Part shown: positions 8,524 to 17,161 of the stretch, piece after piece
How the letters are laid out: every line of letters begins with the position of its first letter
Numbering within the stretch: the stretch's first letter is position 1
NCBI RefSeq assembly: GCF_005144415.1
Contig: NZ_SWJE01000001.1
Location: forward strand, 628,631 to 692,630
Origin: Trinickia terrae
GTDB lineage: Bacteria > Pseudomonadota > Gammaproteobacteria > Burkholderiales > Burkholderiaceae
DNA: 64,000 nucleotides
Reading direction: 5' to 3'
Made by a program: the position numbers and the translations under genes
Notes under the pieces: model-generated
Database searches by the model: none
Told to the model about the DNA's origin: nothing
What the model saw: only the letters and a program-made list of their open reading frames with translations

Positions 8524-9860
8524 TGGCCATCGGCTATGACATCGTGATCGCCGGCGCGGGGCCGGCGGGGTTGAGCGCGGCGCTCGCGGCGGCGGCTGGC
8601 GGCGCACGGATCGCGGTGCTCGACGACAACCCGCGGGCCGGCGGCCAGGTCTGGCGGCAGGGGCCGGGGCGGCGCGCGGCGCGTCCGCTTGCCGATGCGC
8701 TTGCAGCGTTGCGTGCTTTTCCGCACGTGACGATTTACAACTCGACGCGCGTGATCGCAGCGTTGCCTGGGCGCGCTTTGTTGATCGAGACGCCGGACAA
8801 GGGCGGCGTCACGCTGGCTTTCGATCGCCTCGTCATCGCGACCGGCGCGCGCGAGCGCCTGTTGCCGTTTTCGGGCTGGACGCTGCCCGGCGTGACCGGC
8901 GCGGGCGGCTTGCAGGCGCTGATCAAGGGCGGCGTGGCGGTGCGCGGCGAACGCATCGTGATCGCGGGCAGCGGGCCGTTGCTGATGGCGACGCTCGCTA
9001 CCGCGCGCGAGGCCGGCGCACAGGTGATCGCGGTTGTCGAGCAGGCGAGTGCGGCGGCGGTTGCGCGTTTCGGCATGGCGCTTGCCGCGACGCCCGGGAA
9101 GCTGTGGCAGGCTGCGCGTTTGACGCGAGGTTTTGCCGGTCTGCGCTATTGGACCGGCGGCGTCGTGCGCGAAGTGCGCGGCACAGGGCGCGTCGAGGCG
9201 GTCGTGATCCGGCGCGGCACGCACGATGTGACGCTTGATTGCGAGCGCGTAGCCTGCGGCTACGGCCTGCTTCCGAACGTGACGCTCGCTCACGCGCTCG
9301 GCTGCGAGCTGGCGGATGGAGCGATTGTGGTCGACGACATGCAGCGTACGTCGGTCGACGGAATCTTTGCGGCGGGCGAATGCACGGGCGTCGGCGGGAT
9401 GGAGCTGGCGCGCGCAGAAGGCGAGATTGCAGGGCTCGCCGCGAGCGGTGCGCGGATTCCATCCGCACTGTTGCGCACGCGCACCCGCTGGGCACGCTTC
9501 GCCGGCCGTGTGGAAACGGCCTTCGCGCTCTCGGCTGCCGCCTGCGAGCGGCCGAGCGCCGACACGCTCCTGTGCCGCTGTGAGGACGTGACGTTCGGCG
9601 AGGTCGCGGCCCACGCGAGCTGGCGCGACGCGAAGCTGCACACGCGCTGCGGCATGGGCGCGTGCCAGGGACGCACGTGCGGCGCGGCGGCGCACATGTA
9701 CTTCGGCGGGGCCACCAATGGCGGGGCCACCAATGGCGGGGCCACCAATGGCGGGGCCGCTTGCGGCTGGGATGCGCCGCCGCCGCGTCCGCCGTTCAGT
9801 CCCGCGAAGATCGCCACGCTGATGGCAGCCGCTCCGGATGACGACCCCGCAGCCCTATAA
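8523..9860 (+). CDS. NAD(P)/FAD-dependent oxidoreductase subunit with C-terminal [2Fe-2S] (BFD-like) domain
   Basis: A 445-residue HcnB/opine-oxidase-A-like flavoprotein. The FAD motif IVIAGAGPAGLSAALAAA is at residues 7-24 and a second dinucleotide fold begins at IVIAGSGPLLMATLA. The C-terminal domain has four cysteines, two in LLCRCEDVTFGE and two more in RCGMGACQGRTCG, the BFD-type iron-sulfur site. It is the second flavin subunit of the multi-subunit D-hydroxyproline dehydrogenase inferred here. After the last iron-sulfur cysteine the protein carries an odd low-complexity tail, four copies of a GGATN-like pentapeptide encoded by a 15-bp tandem repeat, then a short Pro-rich end. The tail is unlikely to be catalytic. 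Confidence 0.88.
   Translation: MAIGYDIVIAGAGPAGLSAALAAAAGGARIAVLDDNPRAGGQVWRQGPGRRAARPLADALAALRAFPHVTIYNSTRVIAALPGRALLIETPDKGGVTLAFDRLVIATGARERLLPFSGWTLPGVTGAGGLQALIKGGVAVRGERIVIAGSGPLLMATLATAREAGAQVIAVVEQASAAAVARFGMALAATPGKLWQAARLTRGFAGLRYWTGGVVREVRGTGRVEAVVIRRGTHDVTLDCERVACGYGLLPNVTLAHALGCELADGAIVVDDMQRTSVDGIFAAGECTGVGGMELARAEGEIAGLAASGARIPSALLRTRTRWARFAGRVETAFALSAAACERPSADTLLCRCEDVTFGEVAAHASWRDAKLHTRCGMGACQGRTCGAAAHMYFGGATNGGATNGGATNGGAACGWDAPPPRPPFSPAKIATLMAAAPDDDPAAL
9705..9764 (+). repeat. 15-bp in-frame tandem repeat
   Basis: GGCGGGGCCACCAAT is repeated exactly three times (9705-9749), followed by a fourth diverged unit GGCGGGGCCGCTTGC. Being a multiple of three, it adds Gly-Gly-Ala-Thr-Asn units to the oxidoreductase C-terminus without breaking the frame. 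Identical units suggest recent slippage and probable copy-number variation between strains. Confidence 0.95.
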
Positions 9861-9914
9861 TCGATCGCACCTTCACAGCGCAGCGGTTGCGCTGCGCCAC
9901 CCGGCCACTCGACC

Positions 9915-10703
9915 ATGAACACGCAGGCTTTCGCGCCGAACGTCTCCCTCGACCTGCCGCCCGCGCCCGCGGCGGCCACGCTTGCCGGCATGCTTGCGCA
10001 TTACGCGATGCTCGAGCCCGTGTTCGACGCGCTGCCCGACGTGGTGTTCTTCGTGAAGGACCGCGAGGCGCGCTACGTGCTCGTGAACCGCACGCTGGCG
10101 CGGCGCTGTGGCTGCAAGGAGAAAAGCGAGCTGCTCGGCAAGACCGCGGAAGACGTTTTCCCGCGCCGCTTCGGCAGCGTCTACACGGCGCAGGACCAGG
10201 CGATCATCGGCGCGGGCAATCCGATGCTCGACCAGCTCGAGCTGCATCTCTACCCCGGCCGCCAGCCCGGCTGGTGCCTGACGACCAAGGTGCCGCTGCG
10301 CGGCGAGTCGGGCGGCATCGTGGGACTTTCCGGCATCTCGCGCGATCTCAAGGCCGACGAAGGCACGCATCCGGCCTATAGCCGCCTGGCGGCGGTCGTG
10401 CAATACATCCAGGACAACTACGTGCAGCCGCTGAACTTGAAGCAGCTTGCGGAGATGGCGGATATGTCGGTGGCTCAGCTTGAGCGCTACTTTCACAAGG
10501 TGTTTCACCTGACGCCGCGCCAGGTGCTGCTCAAGACCCGGCTCGATGCGGCCACGGCGCTGCTCGTCTCGAACGACAAGGTGACCGACGTCGCCGCGCT
10601 CTGCGGCTATACCGACCACAGTGCGTTTACGCGGCAGTTCAAGGCGACGGTAGGCGTCACGCCGACCGAGTATCGGATGCTGCTGAACGGCGCGCCGCGC
10701 TGA
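9915..10703 (+). CDS. PAS-domain AraC-family transcriptional regulator
   Basis: A 262-residue regulator. Residues 30-140 form a PAS domain (DALPDVVFFVKDREARYVLVN, then a cap ending in VPLRGESGGIVGLSGISRD), and residues 155-255 form the double helix-turn-helix AraC domain (LKQLAEMADMSVAQLERYFHKV and TDVAALCGYTDHSAFTRQFKAT). PAS-AraC proteins sense a small ligand and activate adjacent catabolic genes. It follows the dehydrogenase by 54 bases on the same strand, so it very likely controls hydroxyproline use, with hydroxyproline or an intermediate as the inducer. It is convergent with the next gene. Inducer identity is inference. Confidence 0.9.
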   Translation: MNTQAFAPNVSLDLPPAPAAATLAGMLAHYAMLEPVFDALPDVVFFVKDREARYVLVNRTLARRCGCKEKSELLGKTAEDVFPRRFGSVYTAQDQAIIGAGNPMLDQLELHLYPGRQPGWCLTTKVPLRGESGGIVGLSGISRDLKADEGTHPAYSRLAAVVQYIQDNYVQPLNLKQLAEMADMSVAQLERYFHKVFHLTPRQVLLKTRLDAATALLVSNDKVTDVAALCGYTDHSAFTRQFKATVGVTPTEYRMLLNGAPR

Positions 10704-10721
10704 AGGCGCTTCTCCCGCGTT

Positions 10722-11483
10722 TCAACCCCGCCCGACATACGGCATCTTGCTTGCCATGATCGTCATGAACTGCACGTTTGCTTCGAGCGGCAGTTCGGCC
10801 ATGTGCAGCACCGCGGCAGCCACGTGCTCGACGTTCATCGTCGGCTCGGGCACGATCTCGCCGTTGGCTTGCGGCACGCCTTTCGCCATGCGCTCCGTCA
10901 TATCGGTGGCGGCGTTGCCGATGTCGATCTGGCCGCAGACGATGTCGTACTTGCGGCCATCGAGCGAGGTCGATTTGGTGAGGCCCGTGATGGCGTGCTT
11001 GGTCGCCGTGTAGGCGATGCTGAAGGGGCGGGGCGCGTGCGCCGAAATCGAGCCGTTGTTGATGATGCGTCCGCCGCGTGGCGCTTGCGATTTCATCATC
11101 GCGAAGGCCTCGCGCGTGCAGAGGAACGCGCCGGTCAGGTTGGTGTCGACGACCGCGCGCCAGTCGCCCACGCCGAGCTGATCGATCTCGACGGGCGGCG
11201 CGTTGCGGCCGGCGTTGTTGAAGAGCAGATCGAGCCGTCCGTAGCGCTGCCGCGTGGCGTCGAACAGCGCGGCGACGCTTGCCGCATCGGTGATGTCGGC
11301 GGCGACGGCCAGCGCGTCCTCGCCGCGCTGGCGGGCGGCGTCGGCGAGTGCATCGAGCGCCGCCTGGTTGCGCGCGGCCAGCACGACGCGGTATCCGTGC
11401 GACAGCAGCTTGAGCGCGACGGCGCGCCCGATGCCGGCGCTTGCGCCCGTGATCAAGGCGACCTTTCCTGTTGCAGGGCTCAT
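10722..11483 (-). CDS. SDR family oxidoreductase
   Basis: A 253-residue classical short-chain dehydrogenase. The cofactor motif [10 protein letters not shown] lies at residues 12-21, NNAG at 89-92, and the catalytic triad is Ser145, Tyr158 and Lys162 (YTATK). AARN after the second strand suggests NADP(H) preference. The substrate pocket around 180-215 ([21 protein letters not shown]) gives no clue to substrate. It ends 18 bases from the convergent PAS-AraC gene and is not part of the hydroxyproline unit. Length is typical. The family is certain, the reaction is not. Confidence 0.9.
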   Translation of the reverse strand: MSPATGKVALITGASAGIGRAVALKLLSHGYRVVLAARNQAALDALADAARQRGEDALAVAADITDAASVAALFDATRQRYGRLDLLFNNAGRNAPPVEIDQLGVGDWRAVVDTNLTGAFLCTREAFAMMKSQAPRGGRIINNGSISAHAPRPFSIAYTATKHAITGLTKSTSLDGRKYDIVCGQIDIGNAATDMTERMAKGVPQANGEIVPEPTMNVEHVAAAVLHMAELPLEANVQFMTIMASKMPYVGRG

Positions 11484-12020
11484 CGAATGTCTTCCTGTGG
11501 TGGATCCGCTGCGGATGGCTTGGCATCTTAGCCGAAGGCAGATGTTTTCGTCGTTTGATGAGGAATGAGCGGTGCGGATGCAGTGGGCGTCGCCGGCAAG
11601 AACGCGCTAAGCGGTGTCGCGGTTTTGGCAACACACCGTGAGTATCGTGCGTCGTTCAGACAGTCGCATTCACCGGGCATGTCGATCGGCTTCGCTTCTG
11701 GCGGGCCGCGAAGTGTGATGCGGAAGCTGGAATTGATGCGAGGAAACCACGCGGTAATTAATATTTCGGATCGCGAATCAATAGGCGGAATCGTGCTGCC
11801 ATCATGGCGGATCGATGCTAGCCGCAAGCCCGGCGCTTGCTTGACGCACGCCACCAAGTGACACATATTAGTTTGCAAATTCGTGACCCCCTTCGTCGTC
11901 TTTTCCTCGTCGACGAAGCGCGTTGGAAGCTTGGTTCCGTTGGCAGCTTAGTCCTTTGAGCGCAGCAGCCGCGATGTCGGAGCGACGTGCCCCATCGCGT
12001 ATTCATCCAAGGGTCCGGCG
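11484..12020. other. 537-bp intergenic region, no gene recognised
   Basis: The stretch separates the divergent SDR and zinc-ribbon genes and is lower in G+C than the flanks in its middle (around 11700-11890). An open frame at 11565-11861 has no ribosome-binding site and no family resemblance, so I do not call it. Promoters for both neighbours presumably lie here; no operator or RNA structure stands out. Confidence 0.5.
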
Positions 12021-13304
12021 ATGTCTAGCCTATCCACTCCCGATGCCGATTTCCCCGTCGCGTGCCGACGCTGCGGCGGATTGTTGACCGAACCCATTTC
12101 CTTCTGTCCGCATTGCGGTGCAACGGCGCGGGTCGCGCTGGGGACCGGCTCGGCTGCCGCCGCCAGCGCTTCTGCGAGTCCGGCGGCCGCTGCGCCAGCG
12201 TCGCCCGGCAAGGCGTTGCCGCGAGTCGAACTCGCGGGGACGCCACGGCCGGTGCCGCTGTTCGCCGCAGCGGGCATGTCGCCCTCGCCGATACCCGACG
12301 GCGCCCGGCATTGGGGCTTGAGCCACGGCGCCGGGTGGACGCTGGCGGCGTTCGCGGTGCTGTTCGGCGGCTTCGTGCTGCTGCGCCAGTTCAACAGCCC
12401 GGAGACGCGCATCGAAGAGATGATGTCGCGCACGGTGGTGGGTTCGGTGACGCCCGGCTTGGAGCTCCCGGCTTCGGCGAGCGCAACGCCTGCCGCGCCT
12501 TTGCGACCCGCTTCCGTTGCGCCTCCTGCGGCTGCGACGGGCCAACAGCGCAATGCGGCGCTCCATGGGGCGCCGGCGCTTAGCGCGCAGGCGGCTCAGG
12601 AACAAGCCCAGCTTCAGGCGCAGGCCGCAGCGAAAATGCAAGCACAGGCGCAGGCGCAAGCACAGGCGAAACTGCAGGCTCAAGCGCAGGCGAGGTCGCA
12701 GGCACAGGCTCAAGCCCAGGCGAAGCTGCAGGCCCAAGCGCAAGCAAAACTGCGGGCCCAGGCGAGGGCCGCTGCGGAGCCCGCGCTACCGGCGCTTCCG
12801 CCGCTGCTGTCGCGTGCACCCGTCGCGGCGCAGGCGCCTGCGCCCGCCAAAACGCCTGTACTGGCTCCCACCCCGACAACCATTCCGGCAGCCGCTCAAA
12901 CGACGGCGTCCGCCGCGGCGCCCGATTCGACCGATCGCCACGGCAAGGCGCCCCCGCGTGACCTTCAGTCGATCCAGGCAAATCTGCAAAAGAACGACCT
13001 CACCGATGCGCACGCCGCGTTGAGCGAGGTGCTCGCCGCGCAGCCGGACAACGGCGACGCGCAGCGCATGCGCCAGGAACTGCAGGCGCGCGAGCAGGCG
13101 CGCGACGCAGCGCTGCGCGTGGCGCGCGGTTGCGCGCAACAGGGCCTGTGGACCTGCGTCTGGCACAACGCGGGCGATGCGCTCGCAGCCGACTCCGGCA
13201 GCGCCGAGGCGAAATCGCTCATTGCGCGTTCGATTCGCGAATCGGGCTGGGGCAAGGCCTCGCAGGCTCCGGCTCCCGCTCCCGAGCAGACGAACAGTCA
13301 GTGA
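12021..13304 (+). CDS. zinc-ribbon membrane protein with Gln-Ala repeats and a TPR-like C-terminus
   Basis: A 427-residue protein in four parts. A zinc ribbon sits at the N-terminus (Cys15, Cys18, Cys29, Cys32: CRRC and CPHC). One transmembrane helix spans about 105-122 (AGWTLAAFAVLFGGFVLL). A long Gln/Ala heptad-like stretch at about 195-255 (AQAQAQAKLQ units) would form a rod or coiled coil. The C-terminal 100 residues (LQKNDLTDAHAALSEVLAAQ, then CAQQGLWTCVWHNAGDALA) look like two TPR-type helical hairpins. The topology implies a cytosolic zinc ribbon and a periplasmic rod with a protein-binding tip. No function is known to me. The following TAXI protein is on the same strand, 119 bases on. 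Confidence 0.75.
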   Translation: MSSLSTPDADFPVACRRCGGLLTEPISFCPHCGATARVALGTGSAAAASASASPAAAAPASPGKALPRVELAGTPRPVPLFAAAGMSPSPIPDGARHWGLSHGAGWTLAAFAVLFGGFVLLRQFNSPETRIEEMMSRTVVGSVTPGLELPASASATPAAPLRPASVAPPAAATGQQRNAALHGAPALSAQAAQEQAQLQAQAAAKMQAQAQAQAQAKLQAQAQARSQAQAQAQAKLQAQAQAKLRAQARAAAEPALPALPPLLSRAPVAAQAPAPAKTPVLAPTPTTIPAAAQTTASAAAPDSTDRHGKAPPRDLQSIQANLQKNDLTDAHAALSEVLAAQPDNGDAQRMRQELQAREQARDAALRVARGCAQQGLWTCVWHNAGDALAADSGSAEAKSLIARSIRESGWGKASQAPAPAPEQTNSQ

Positions 13305-13423
13305 CGCACGATGCGCCGACGGAAATCAGAAGCGTGCGCCGCACTGGCGCACAACGATGAGGGCAGCCCGGCACGTCAGGCGCGTGCTGCGCGCGGGAAG
13401 TCAACCAAACCAACAGGTGCACC

Positions 13424-14512
13424 ATGATCAGGACGATAGCGGCGGGGTTGGGGACCATGGCGCTGGCGTTGCTCGCAACGCTCGCATTGACGGGGCAGGC
13501 GCGCGCCGAGGCGCACTACAAGATCGTCACGGGGCAGGAGAGGGGCACCTATATCCAGATCGGGGCCGATCTCGCCAAATATGTCGCCGCGCCGGCGGGC
13601 ATCGATCTCGAGGTGCTGCCGTCGAAAGGCTCGGCGGAGAACGTGCAGCGCATGCGCTATGAGCCGGGCGTCAAGCTCGCGCTCGTGCAGTCGGACGTGT
13701 ACCAGGCCTTTGTCGACATGGCGGACGCCGGCAACGACGAGGCCGGCGCGATCATTCGTCCGCTGCGGCTCATCATGCCGCTCTACGACGAGGAGATCTA
13801 TTTCGTCGTGCGCTCCGATTCGCCGATGAACGCCATCCAGGACATCAAGGGCAAGACCATCAGCGTCGGGCTACTCGGCAGCGGCACGGCCCAATCGGCG
13901 ACGACGCTTTATCGCCTGATGTTCGGCCGCCCGATCGACGACGCGAACGTGCAGCACTTGAGCAATGAAGACGCGCTGGCGCAGTTGATCGCCAAGCAGA
14001 TCGACGTGGCGATCGTCGTCGCCGGCCAGCCGGCGAAGCTGTTCACCGACATGAACCCGGAACTGCTCTCGCAGATCAAGTTCCTCAAGCTCGATCCGAA
14101 CGCGCCTGAGACGGCGCGCGCCAAGCAGACGTATTTCCCCGCCGTGATACACCAGAGCAGCTATCCGAACTGGTTGAAGGAAGATGTGCCGACGTGGACC
14201 GTCAAGGCCTATCTGGTCACCTACGACTATGGCTTGCGCGACACGGTCGGCAACCTGAACCGTTTCGCCGAATCGCTGTGCACGCACTTCGACGACCTGC
14301 AGGCGCACGGGCATCCGAAGTGGAAGGAGGTCAAGCTGGAATTGCCGCCGCTGAGCTCGGGCTGGAAGTACTACCCGCCGATGGAGCGGCGCTTGCGGGC
14401 GTGTCTCACGCGCAGGGCCGCAGCGGAGCGGCAACGCCCGCGTCCGGTGGCGGAGGACAAGCCGAAGCCGACGTGTTCGTCGGAAGAGCAGTTGCTGCTG
14501 CTGTGCAAGTAG
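13424..14512 (+). CDS. TAXI-family TRAP transporter solute-binding protein (orphan)
   Basis: A 362-residue periplasmic binding protein of the TAXI (TRAP-associated extracytoplasmic immunogenic) family. A signal peptide ends near residue 28 (LTGQARA-EAHYKIV), followed by the family opening YKIVTGQERGTYIQIGADLA and the segment KGKTISVGLLGSGTAQSATTLYRLM. TAXI proteins deliver dicarboxylates, glutamate or similar acids to a DctM-type fused permease. No such permease gene lies within 10 kb on either side, so this copy either works with a distant permease or senses ligand alone. The last 40 residues are an atypical Arg/Lys/Pro-rich extension with two cysteines. Confidence 0.87.
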   Translation: MIRTIAAGLGTMALALLATLALTGQARAEAHYKIVTGQERGTYIQIGADLAKYVAAPAGIDLEVLPSKGSAENVQRMRYEPGVKLALVQSDVYQAFVDMADAGNDEAGAIIRPLRLIMPLYDEEIYFVVRSDSPMNAIQDIKGKTISVGLLGSGTAQSATTLYRLMFGRPIDDANVQHLSNEDALAQLIAKQIDVAIVVAGQPAKLFTDMNPELLSQIKFLKLDPNAPETARAKQTYFPAVIHQSSYPNWLKEDVPTWTVKAYLVTYDYGLRDTVGNLNRFAESLCTHFDDLQAHGHPKWKEVKLELPPLSSGWKYYPPMERRLRACLTRRAAAERQRPRPVAEDKPKPTCSSEEQLLLLCK

Positions 14513-14568
14513 GGGCGATGCGGAATCGAGGACGCGTTAGCGAGCCCGTCGGCTGATGCAGGTCACGC

Positions 14569-14829
14569 TCAGGCGACGCCCAGCCCGCGCAGAATCGCAT
14601 TGCCTTGCGGCGTCAGCTGGAAACGCTGGGTGCCGGGTGCGCTCGTGACGACCTCGACGAGGCCGGCTTCCTCGAGCATCGGGATTTCCGGCTTGGCGTT
14701 GACGTCGATGGGCGCATGCAGCAGGAGCAGCAGCGTGGCGAGCTCGTGATGGCTCAAGAGCCGCCGCAAAATGTGCGGCTGCTTGGCAGGCGGGCCTGCG
14801 CGATCCGGCTGGCGGTTCAGCTCGTTCAT
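14569..14829 (-). CDS. small hypothetical protein, winged-helix-like
   Basis: An 86-residue protein. Residues 25-82 read like a winged-helix unit: LSHHELATLLLLLHAPIDV, then IPMLEEAGLVEVV, then a two-strand wing QRFQLTPQGNAILRGLG. The LTPQG wing and an EEAGLVE helix are common in MarR/PadR-like DNA-binding domains and in small Burkholderia hypothetical proteins. No effector domain is present. Start at 14829 has modest upstream purines. It is convergent with the TAXI gene. Function unknown; the DNA-binding idea is inference from pattern only. Confidence 0.6.
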   Translation of the reverse strand: MNELNRQPDRAGPPAKQPHILRRLLSHHELATLLLLLHAPIDVNAKPEIPMLEEAGLVEVVTSAPGTQRFQLTPQGNAILRGLGVA

Positions 14830-14944
14830 TCTCGTATTCCTATCGCTAGATTTTGCTTGGCGATGATCGTCAAGAAAAATTAAACGATTCTTAAATCGGC
14901 CCGCGAACCCGTTTTTTCACCCCCCGGCGCTGGCTTACAGCCGT

Positions 14945-15283
14945 TTACGGCGCGCAGGTCTTGCTTGCCCCTTCGAGCCACAGGTTCGACACGTGGCGCT
15001 GGCCCGGATAGAAGCGATACCACGTCTGGCCGTTGTCGCTGCGCACCTTGACCACATTGGAATCGCCGAACTCGAGCATCGTGCCTTGCGGAATCGGCGT
15101 GGATTTGAAGCTGACGCCGTGCTTGGCCGCGTCTTGCGTCAGGCATGCGACGACATCATTGACCGAGCGGTCGGTCGCATGATCGATCTCCGGCTCGCCG
15201 GAATCCGGGTTGCTCTGGAACATGGCGCACCCCGCGACGAGCAACGGGATCGATACGGCTGCGGCGATGGCGAGTCTGTTCAT
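14945..15283 (-). CDS. small lipoprotein
   Basis: A 112-residue lipoprotein. The signal peptide ends in a lipobox LLVAGC with Cys19 as the lipidation site, followed by a short acidic linker (SNPDSGEPEIDHATD). The mature domain has two cysteines (in VVACLTQD and SKTCAP) and a beta-rich core (VVKVRSDNGQTWYRFYPGQ). Residue 20 is Ala, not Asp, so export to the outer membrane is likely. The family is not one I can name. It lies 115 bases from the preceding minus-strand gene and is not obviously in an operon. Confidence 0.75.
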   Translation of the reverse strand: MNRLAIAAAVSIPLLVAGCAMFQSNPDSGEPEIDHATDRSVNDVVACLTQDAAKHGVSFKSTPIPQGTMLEFGDSNVVKVRSDNGQTWYRFYPGQRHVSNLWLEGASKTCAP

Positions 15284-15527
15284 GGACGTGGGGTGCTCCG
15301 GAAGGACTGACCTCGCGTGCGGCGACGGATCGCGGCGCGCGATACAAAAGCCGCCATTAGATCACATCGACGCGAGCTGCCCAGCGGGCCGGCGCCTCGT
15401 CCCCTAATAACGTTGATGGGTTCTGGCGCGATCTCCGGTTGCGCTAGATTGCAAATCCGCGACAGCTCTCCCAAGCTTTTCGGCCCTGATTGGCAGCGCC
15501 ATCGATTGACCAAATGTAAGGAAATAT

Positions 15528-16331
15528 ATGGAACTGGGCAAGACTTCCGTTTACGAGTCTAAATACAACCCCGAAAGGCTGTTTGCGATACCGCGCAGGC
15601 CGAAGCGAGAAGAGCTGGGCATTACCGGGGAATTATTGCCATTCGTCGGATACGATTTATGGAACCACTACGAAGTATCGTGGCTCGACCAGCGCGGCAA
15701 GCCGCAGGTGGCGACCGCGCAAATCGCCTACCCCTGCGATTCGGAATTCATCATCGAATCGAAATCGATGAAGCTTTACTTCAATAGCCTGAACAACACC
15801 CGTTTCGAGAGTATCGATGTCCTGCGAGACACCATTGCGGCCGATTTGTCTTCGCGCTTGAAGGCGAATGTCTCGGTCGTCGTCAATCCGCTGCAAGACC
15901 AGATGCATAGGATTATTTCGCCGCTGGAGGGTGTTTGCATCGATGACGCCGAGATCGACGTCGAGGATTTCGCTCTCAACCCGCAATACCTGGAAACGGA
16001 GCGCTGGCAAGCGGAAGAAATGCTGTATTCGAATCTGCTGAAATCCAATTGCCTGGTGACCGGGCAGCCGGATTGGGGAAGCGTCTGGATCAAGTACCGG
16101 GGAAAGAAGATATCCAGGGAGGGGTTGCTCCGCTATATCGTCTCGTTTCGCGAGCATCACGAGTTTCACGAGCAATGCGTGGAAAGAATATTCGTCGACA
16201 TCATGCGGATGTGCGAGCCGGCAAGCCTGACCGTCGGGGCGAGATACACGCGCCGTGGCGGGATCGACATCAATCCCGTCAGGTCCACGCAAAACCAGAA
16301 AATCGCCAATCCTCGGTTGATCCGCCAATGA
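15528..16331 (+). CDS. queF: NADPH-dependent 7-cyano-7-deazaguanine reductase QueF
   Basis: A 267-residue QueF of the long, bimodular (E. coli) type. The enzyme reduces the nitrile of preQ0 to preQ1 in queuosine synthesis for tRNA wobble modification. The catalytic cysteine is Cys175 in LLKSNCLVTGQPDWGS, with the accompanying Asp182, and the substrate segment ESKSMKLYFNSLN (77-89) is the family hallmark that binds NADPH/preQ0. The ATG at 15528 follows a GGAAATAT stretch. G+C is visibly below the window average. Immediately downstream lie remnants of a queuosine-precursor transporter, which would have formed a salvage pair with it. Confidence 0.95.
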   Translation: MELGKTSVYESKYNPERLFAIPRRPKREELGITGELLPFVGYDLWNHYEVSWLDQRGKPQVATAQIAYPCDSEFIIESKSMKLYFNSLNNTRFESIDVLRDTIAADLSSRLKANVSVVVNPLQDQMHRIISPLEGVCIDDAEIDVEDFALNPQYLETERWQAEEMLYSNLLKSNCLVTGQPDWGSVWIKYRGKKISREGLLRYIVSFREHHEFHEQCVERIFVDIMRMCEPASLTVGARYTRRGGIDINPVRSTQNQKIANPRLIRQ

Positions 16332-16349
16332 ATACTACTGCAGCGACAC

Positions 16350-16886
16350 ATGATTCTTTTCGTATGCTTTCTCATGACGTCGAATATGACCGCCTTTCAG
16401 TTGTCGGAGGTGGTGTTGCCGTCGAGGATTTTCGGCGATGCCGTGTGAATTCAATTCCCCGCCGCGCTCATTCTGTTTCCGGCAACGTACGCGTTCAGCA
16501 CGATCTTGACCGAAGTGTATGGGTTTCACGTGAGCCGCCTTGCCATATGGGGCGGCCTCGTGGCGAATTCGCTGGTGGTGCTGGGCGTCTGGCTGGTTTC
16601 GCTGTTGCCGACTTCGCCTACACACGCTGGGATTGGCGCACAGGCATATGAGGCGCTCTTTTCCGGGTATGTGAGAGCATTTGTCGCTTCTTCCATTGCC
16701 TATTTTTGTATTTTGTTTTGGGGCGTGTTGAGCGCGAAGGAAATACTGATGATCGTCGTCAAATTCCTGTACGAGCTCGTTTTGCTGCCGCTCGTCATGC
16801 GCGCTGCGAGGTATCTGAAGCAGAGAGACGAAATCGATTACTACGACGTGAATACGAGGTTCAATCCGTTTTCGCTTGCGGAGTGA
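16350..16886 (+). pseudogene. broken VUT-family (YhhQ-like) queuosine-precursor transporter
   Basis: One reading frame from 16350 to 16886 gives a protein of the DUF165/VUT family interrupted by a TGA at 16446-16448. Before it is FVCFLMTSNMTAFQLSEVV (helix 1); after it come PAALILFPATYAFSTILTEV and YGFHVSRLAIWGG, the family's ILTEVYG signature, then a C-terminal helix ILMIVVKFLYELVLLPLV ending in RDEIDYYD. About 50 residues normally found between SSIAYF and the last helices are absent. VUT proteins import preQ0/preQ1. The stop plus internal deletion argue for loss of function, though reinitiation at the ATG at 16506 could give a 126-residue piece. Confidence 0.75.
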
Positions 16887-16924
16887 GAGGTCGGCATTCG
16901 ATCGGCCGCACCAAGGAGGAGCAG

Positions 16925-17161
16925 ATGACGAATACCGGCCCTGTTTCGCTATCGGCGCGATCGCGCGATGCCTGGGACTTCGCGAAAGCGCTCGCGCACA
17001 CTTGGCGGGTAAGGCTCGCACCGTTGCATTCGCCGCATGTGCGGAACCTTGCGTTTGCGCGAGCCGCGTCCGGCACAGGCGAGATGCCTTGCCACCCCCT
17101 TGCGCATGCGTTGCGACAGGGCGTCGAGCAACGGCCGCCTGTCGTCGCACGATGTGCTTAG
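16925..17161 (+). CDS. small hypothetical ORF behind a strong RBS
   Basis: A 78-residue frame whose ATG is preceded by AAGGAGGAG at ideal distance, 38 bases after the transporter remnant. The product (MTNTGPVSLSARSRDAWDF at the start, then Arg/His-rich) matches no family I know and looks like the front of a truncated gene. Its last bases overlap the end of the convergent porin gene. It could be the start of a gene whose remainder was lost when the porin cluster came to lie next to it. Low confidence that a stable protein is made. Confidence 0.35.
   Translation: MTNTGPVSLSARSRDAWDFAKALAHTWRVRLAPLHSPHVRNLAFARAASGTGEMPCHPLAHALRQGVEQRPPVVARCA

Noticed and set aside
11565..11861. 98-codon open frame in the 537-bp gap after the SDR gene
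   Set aside because: No ribosome-binding site, no family resemblance and composition unlike neighbouring genes.
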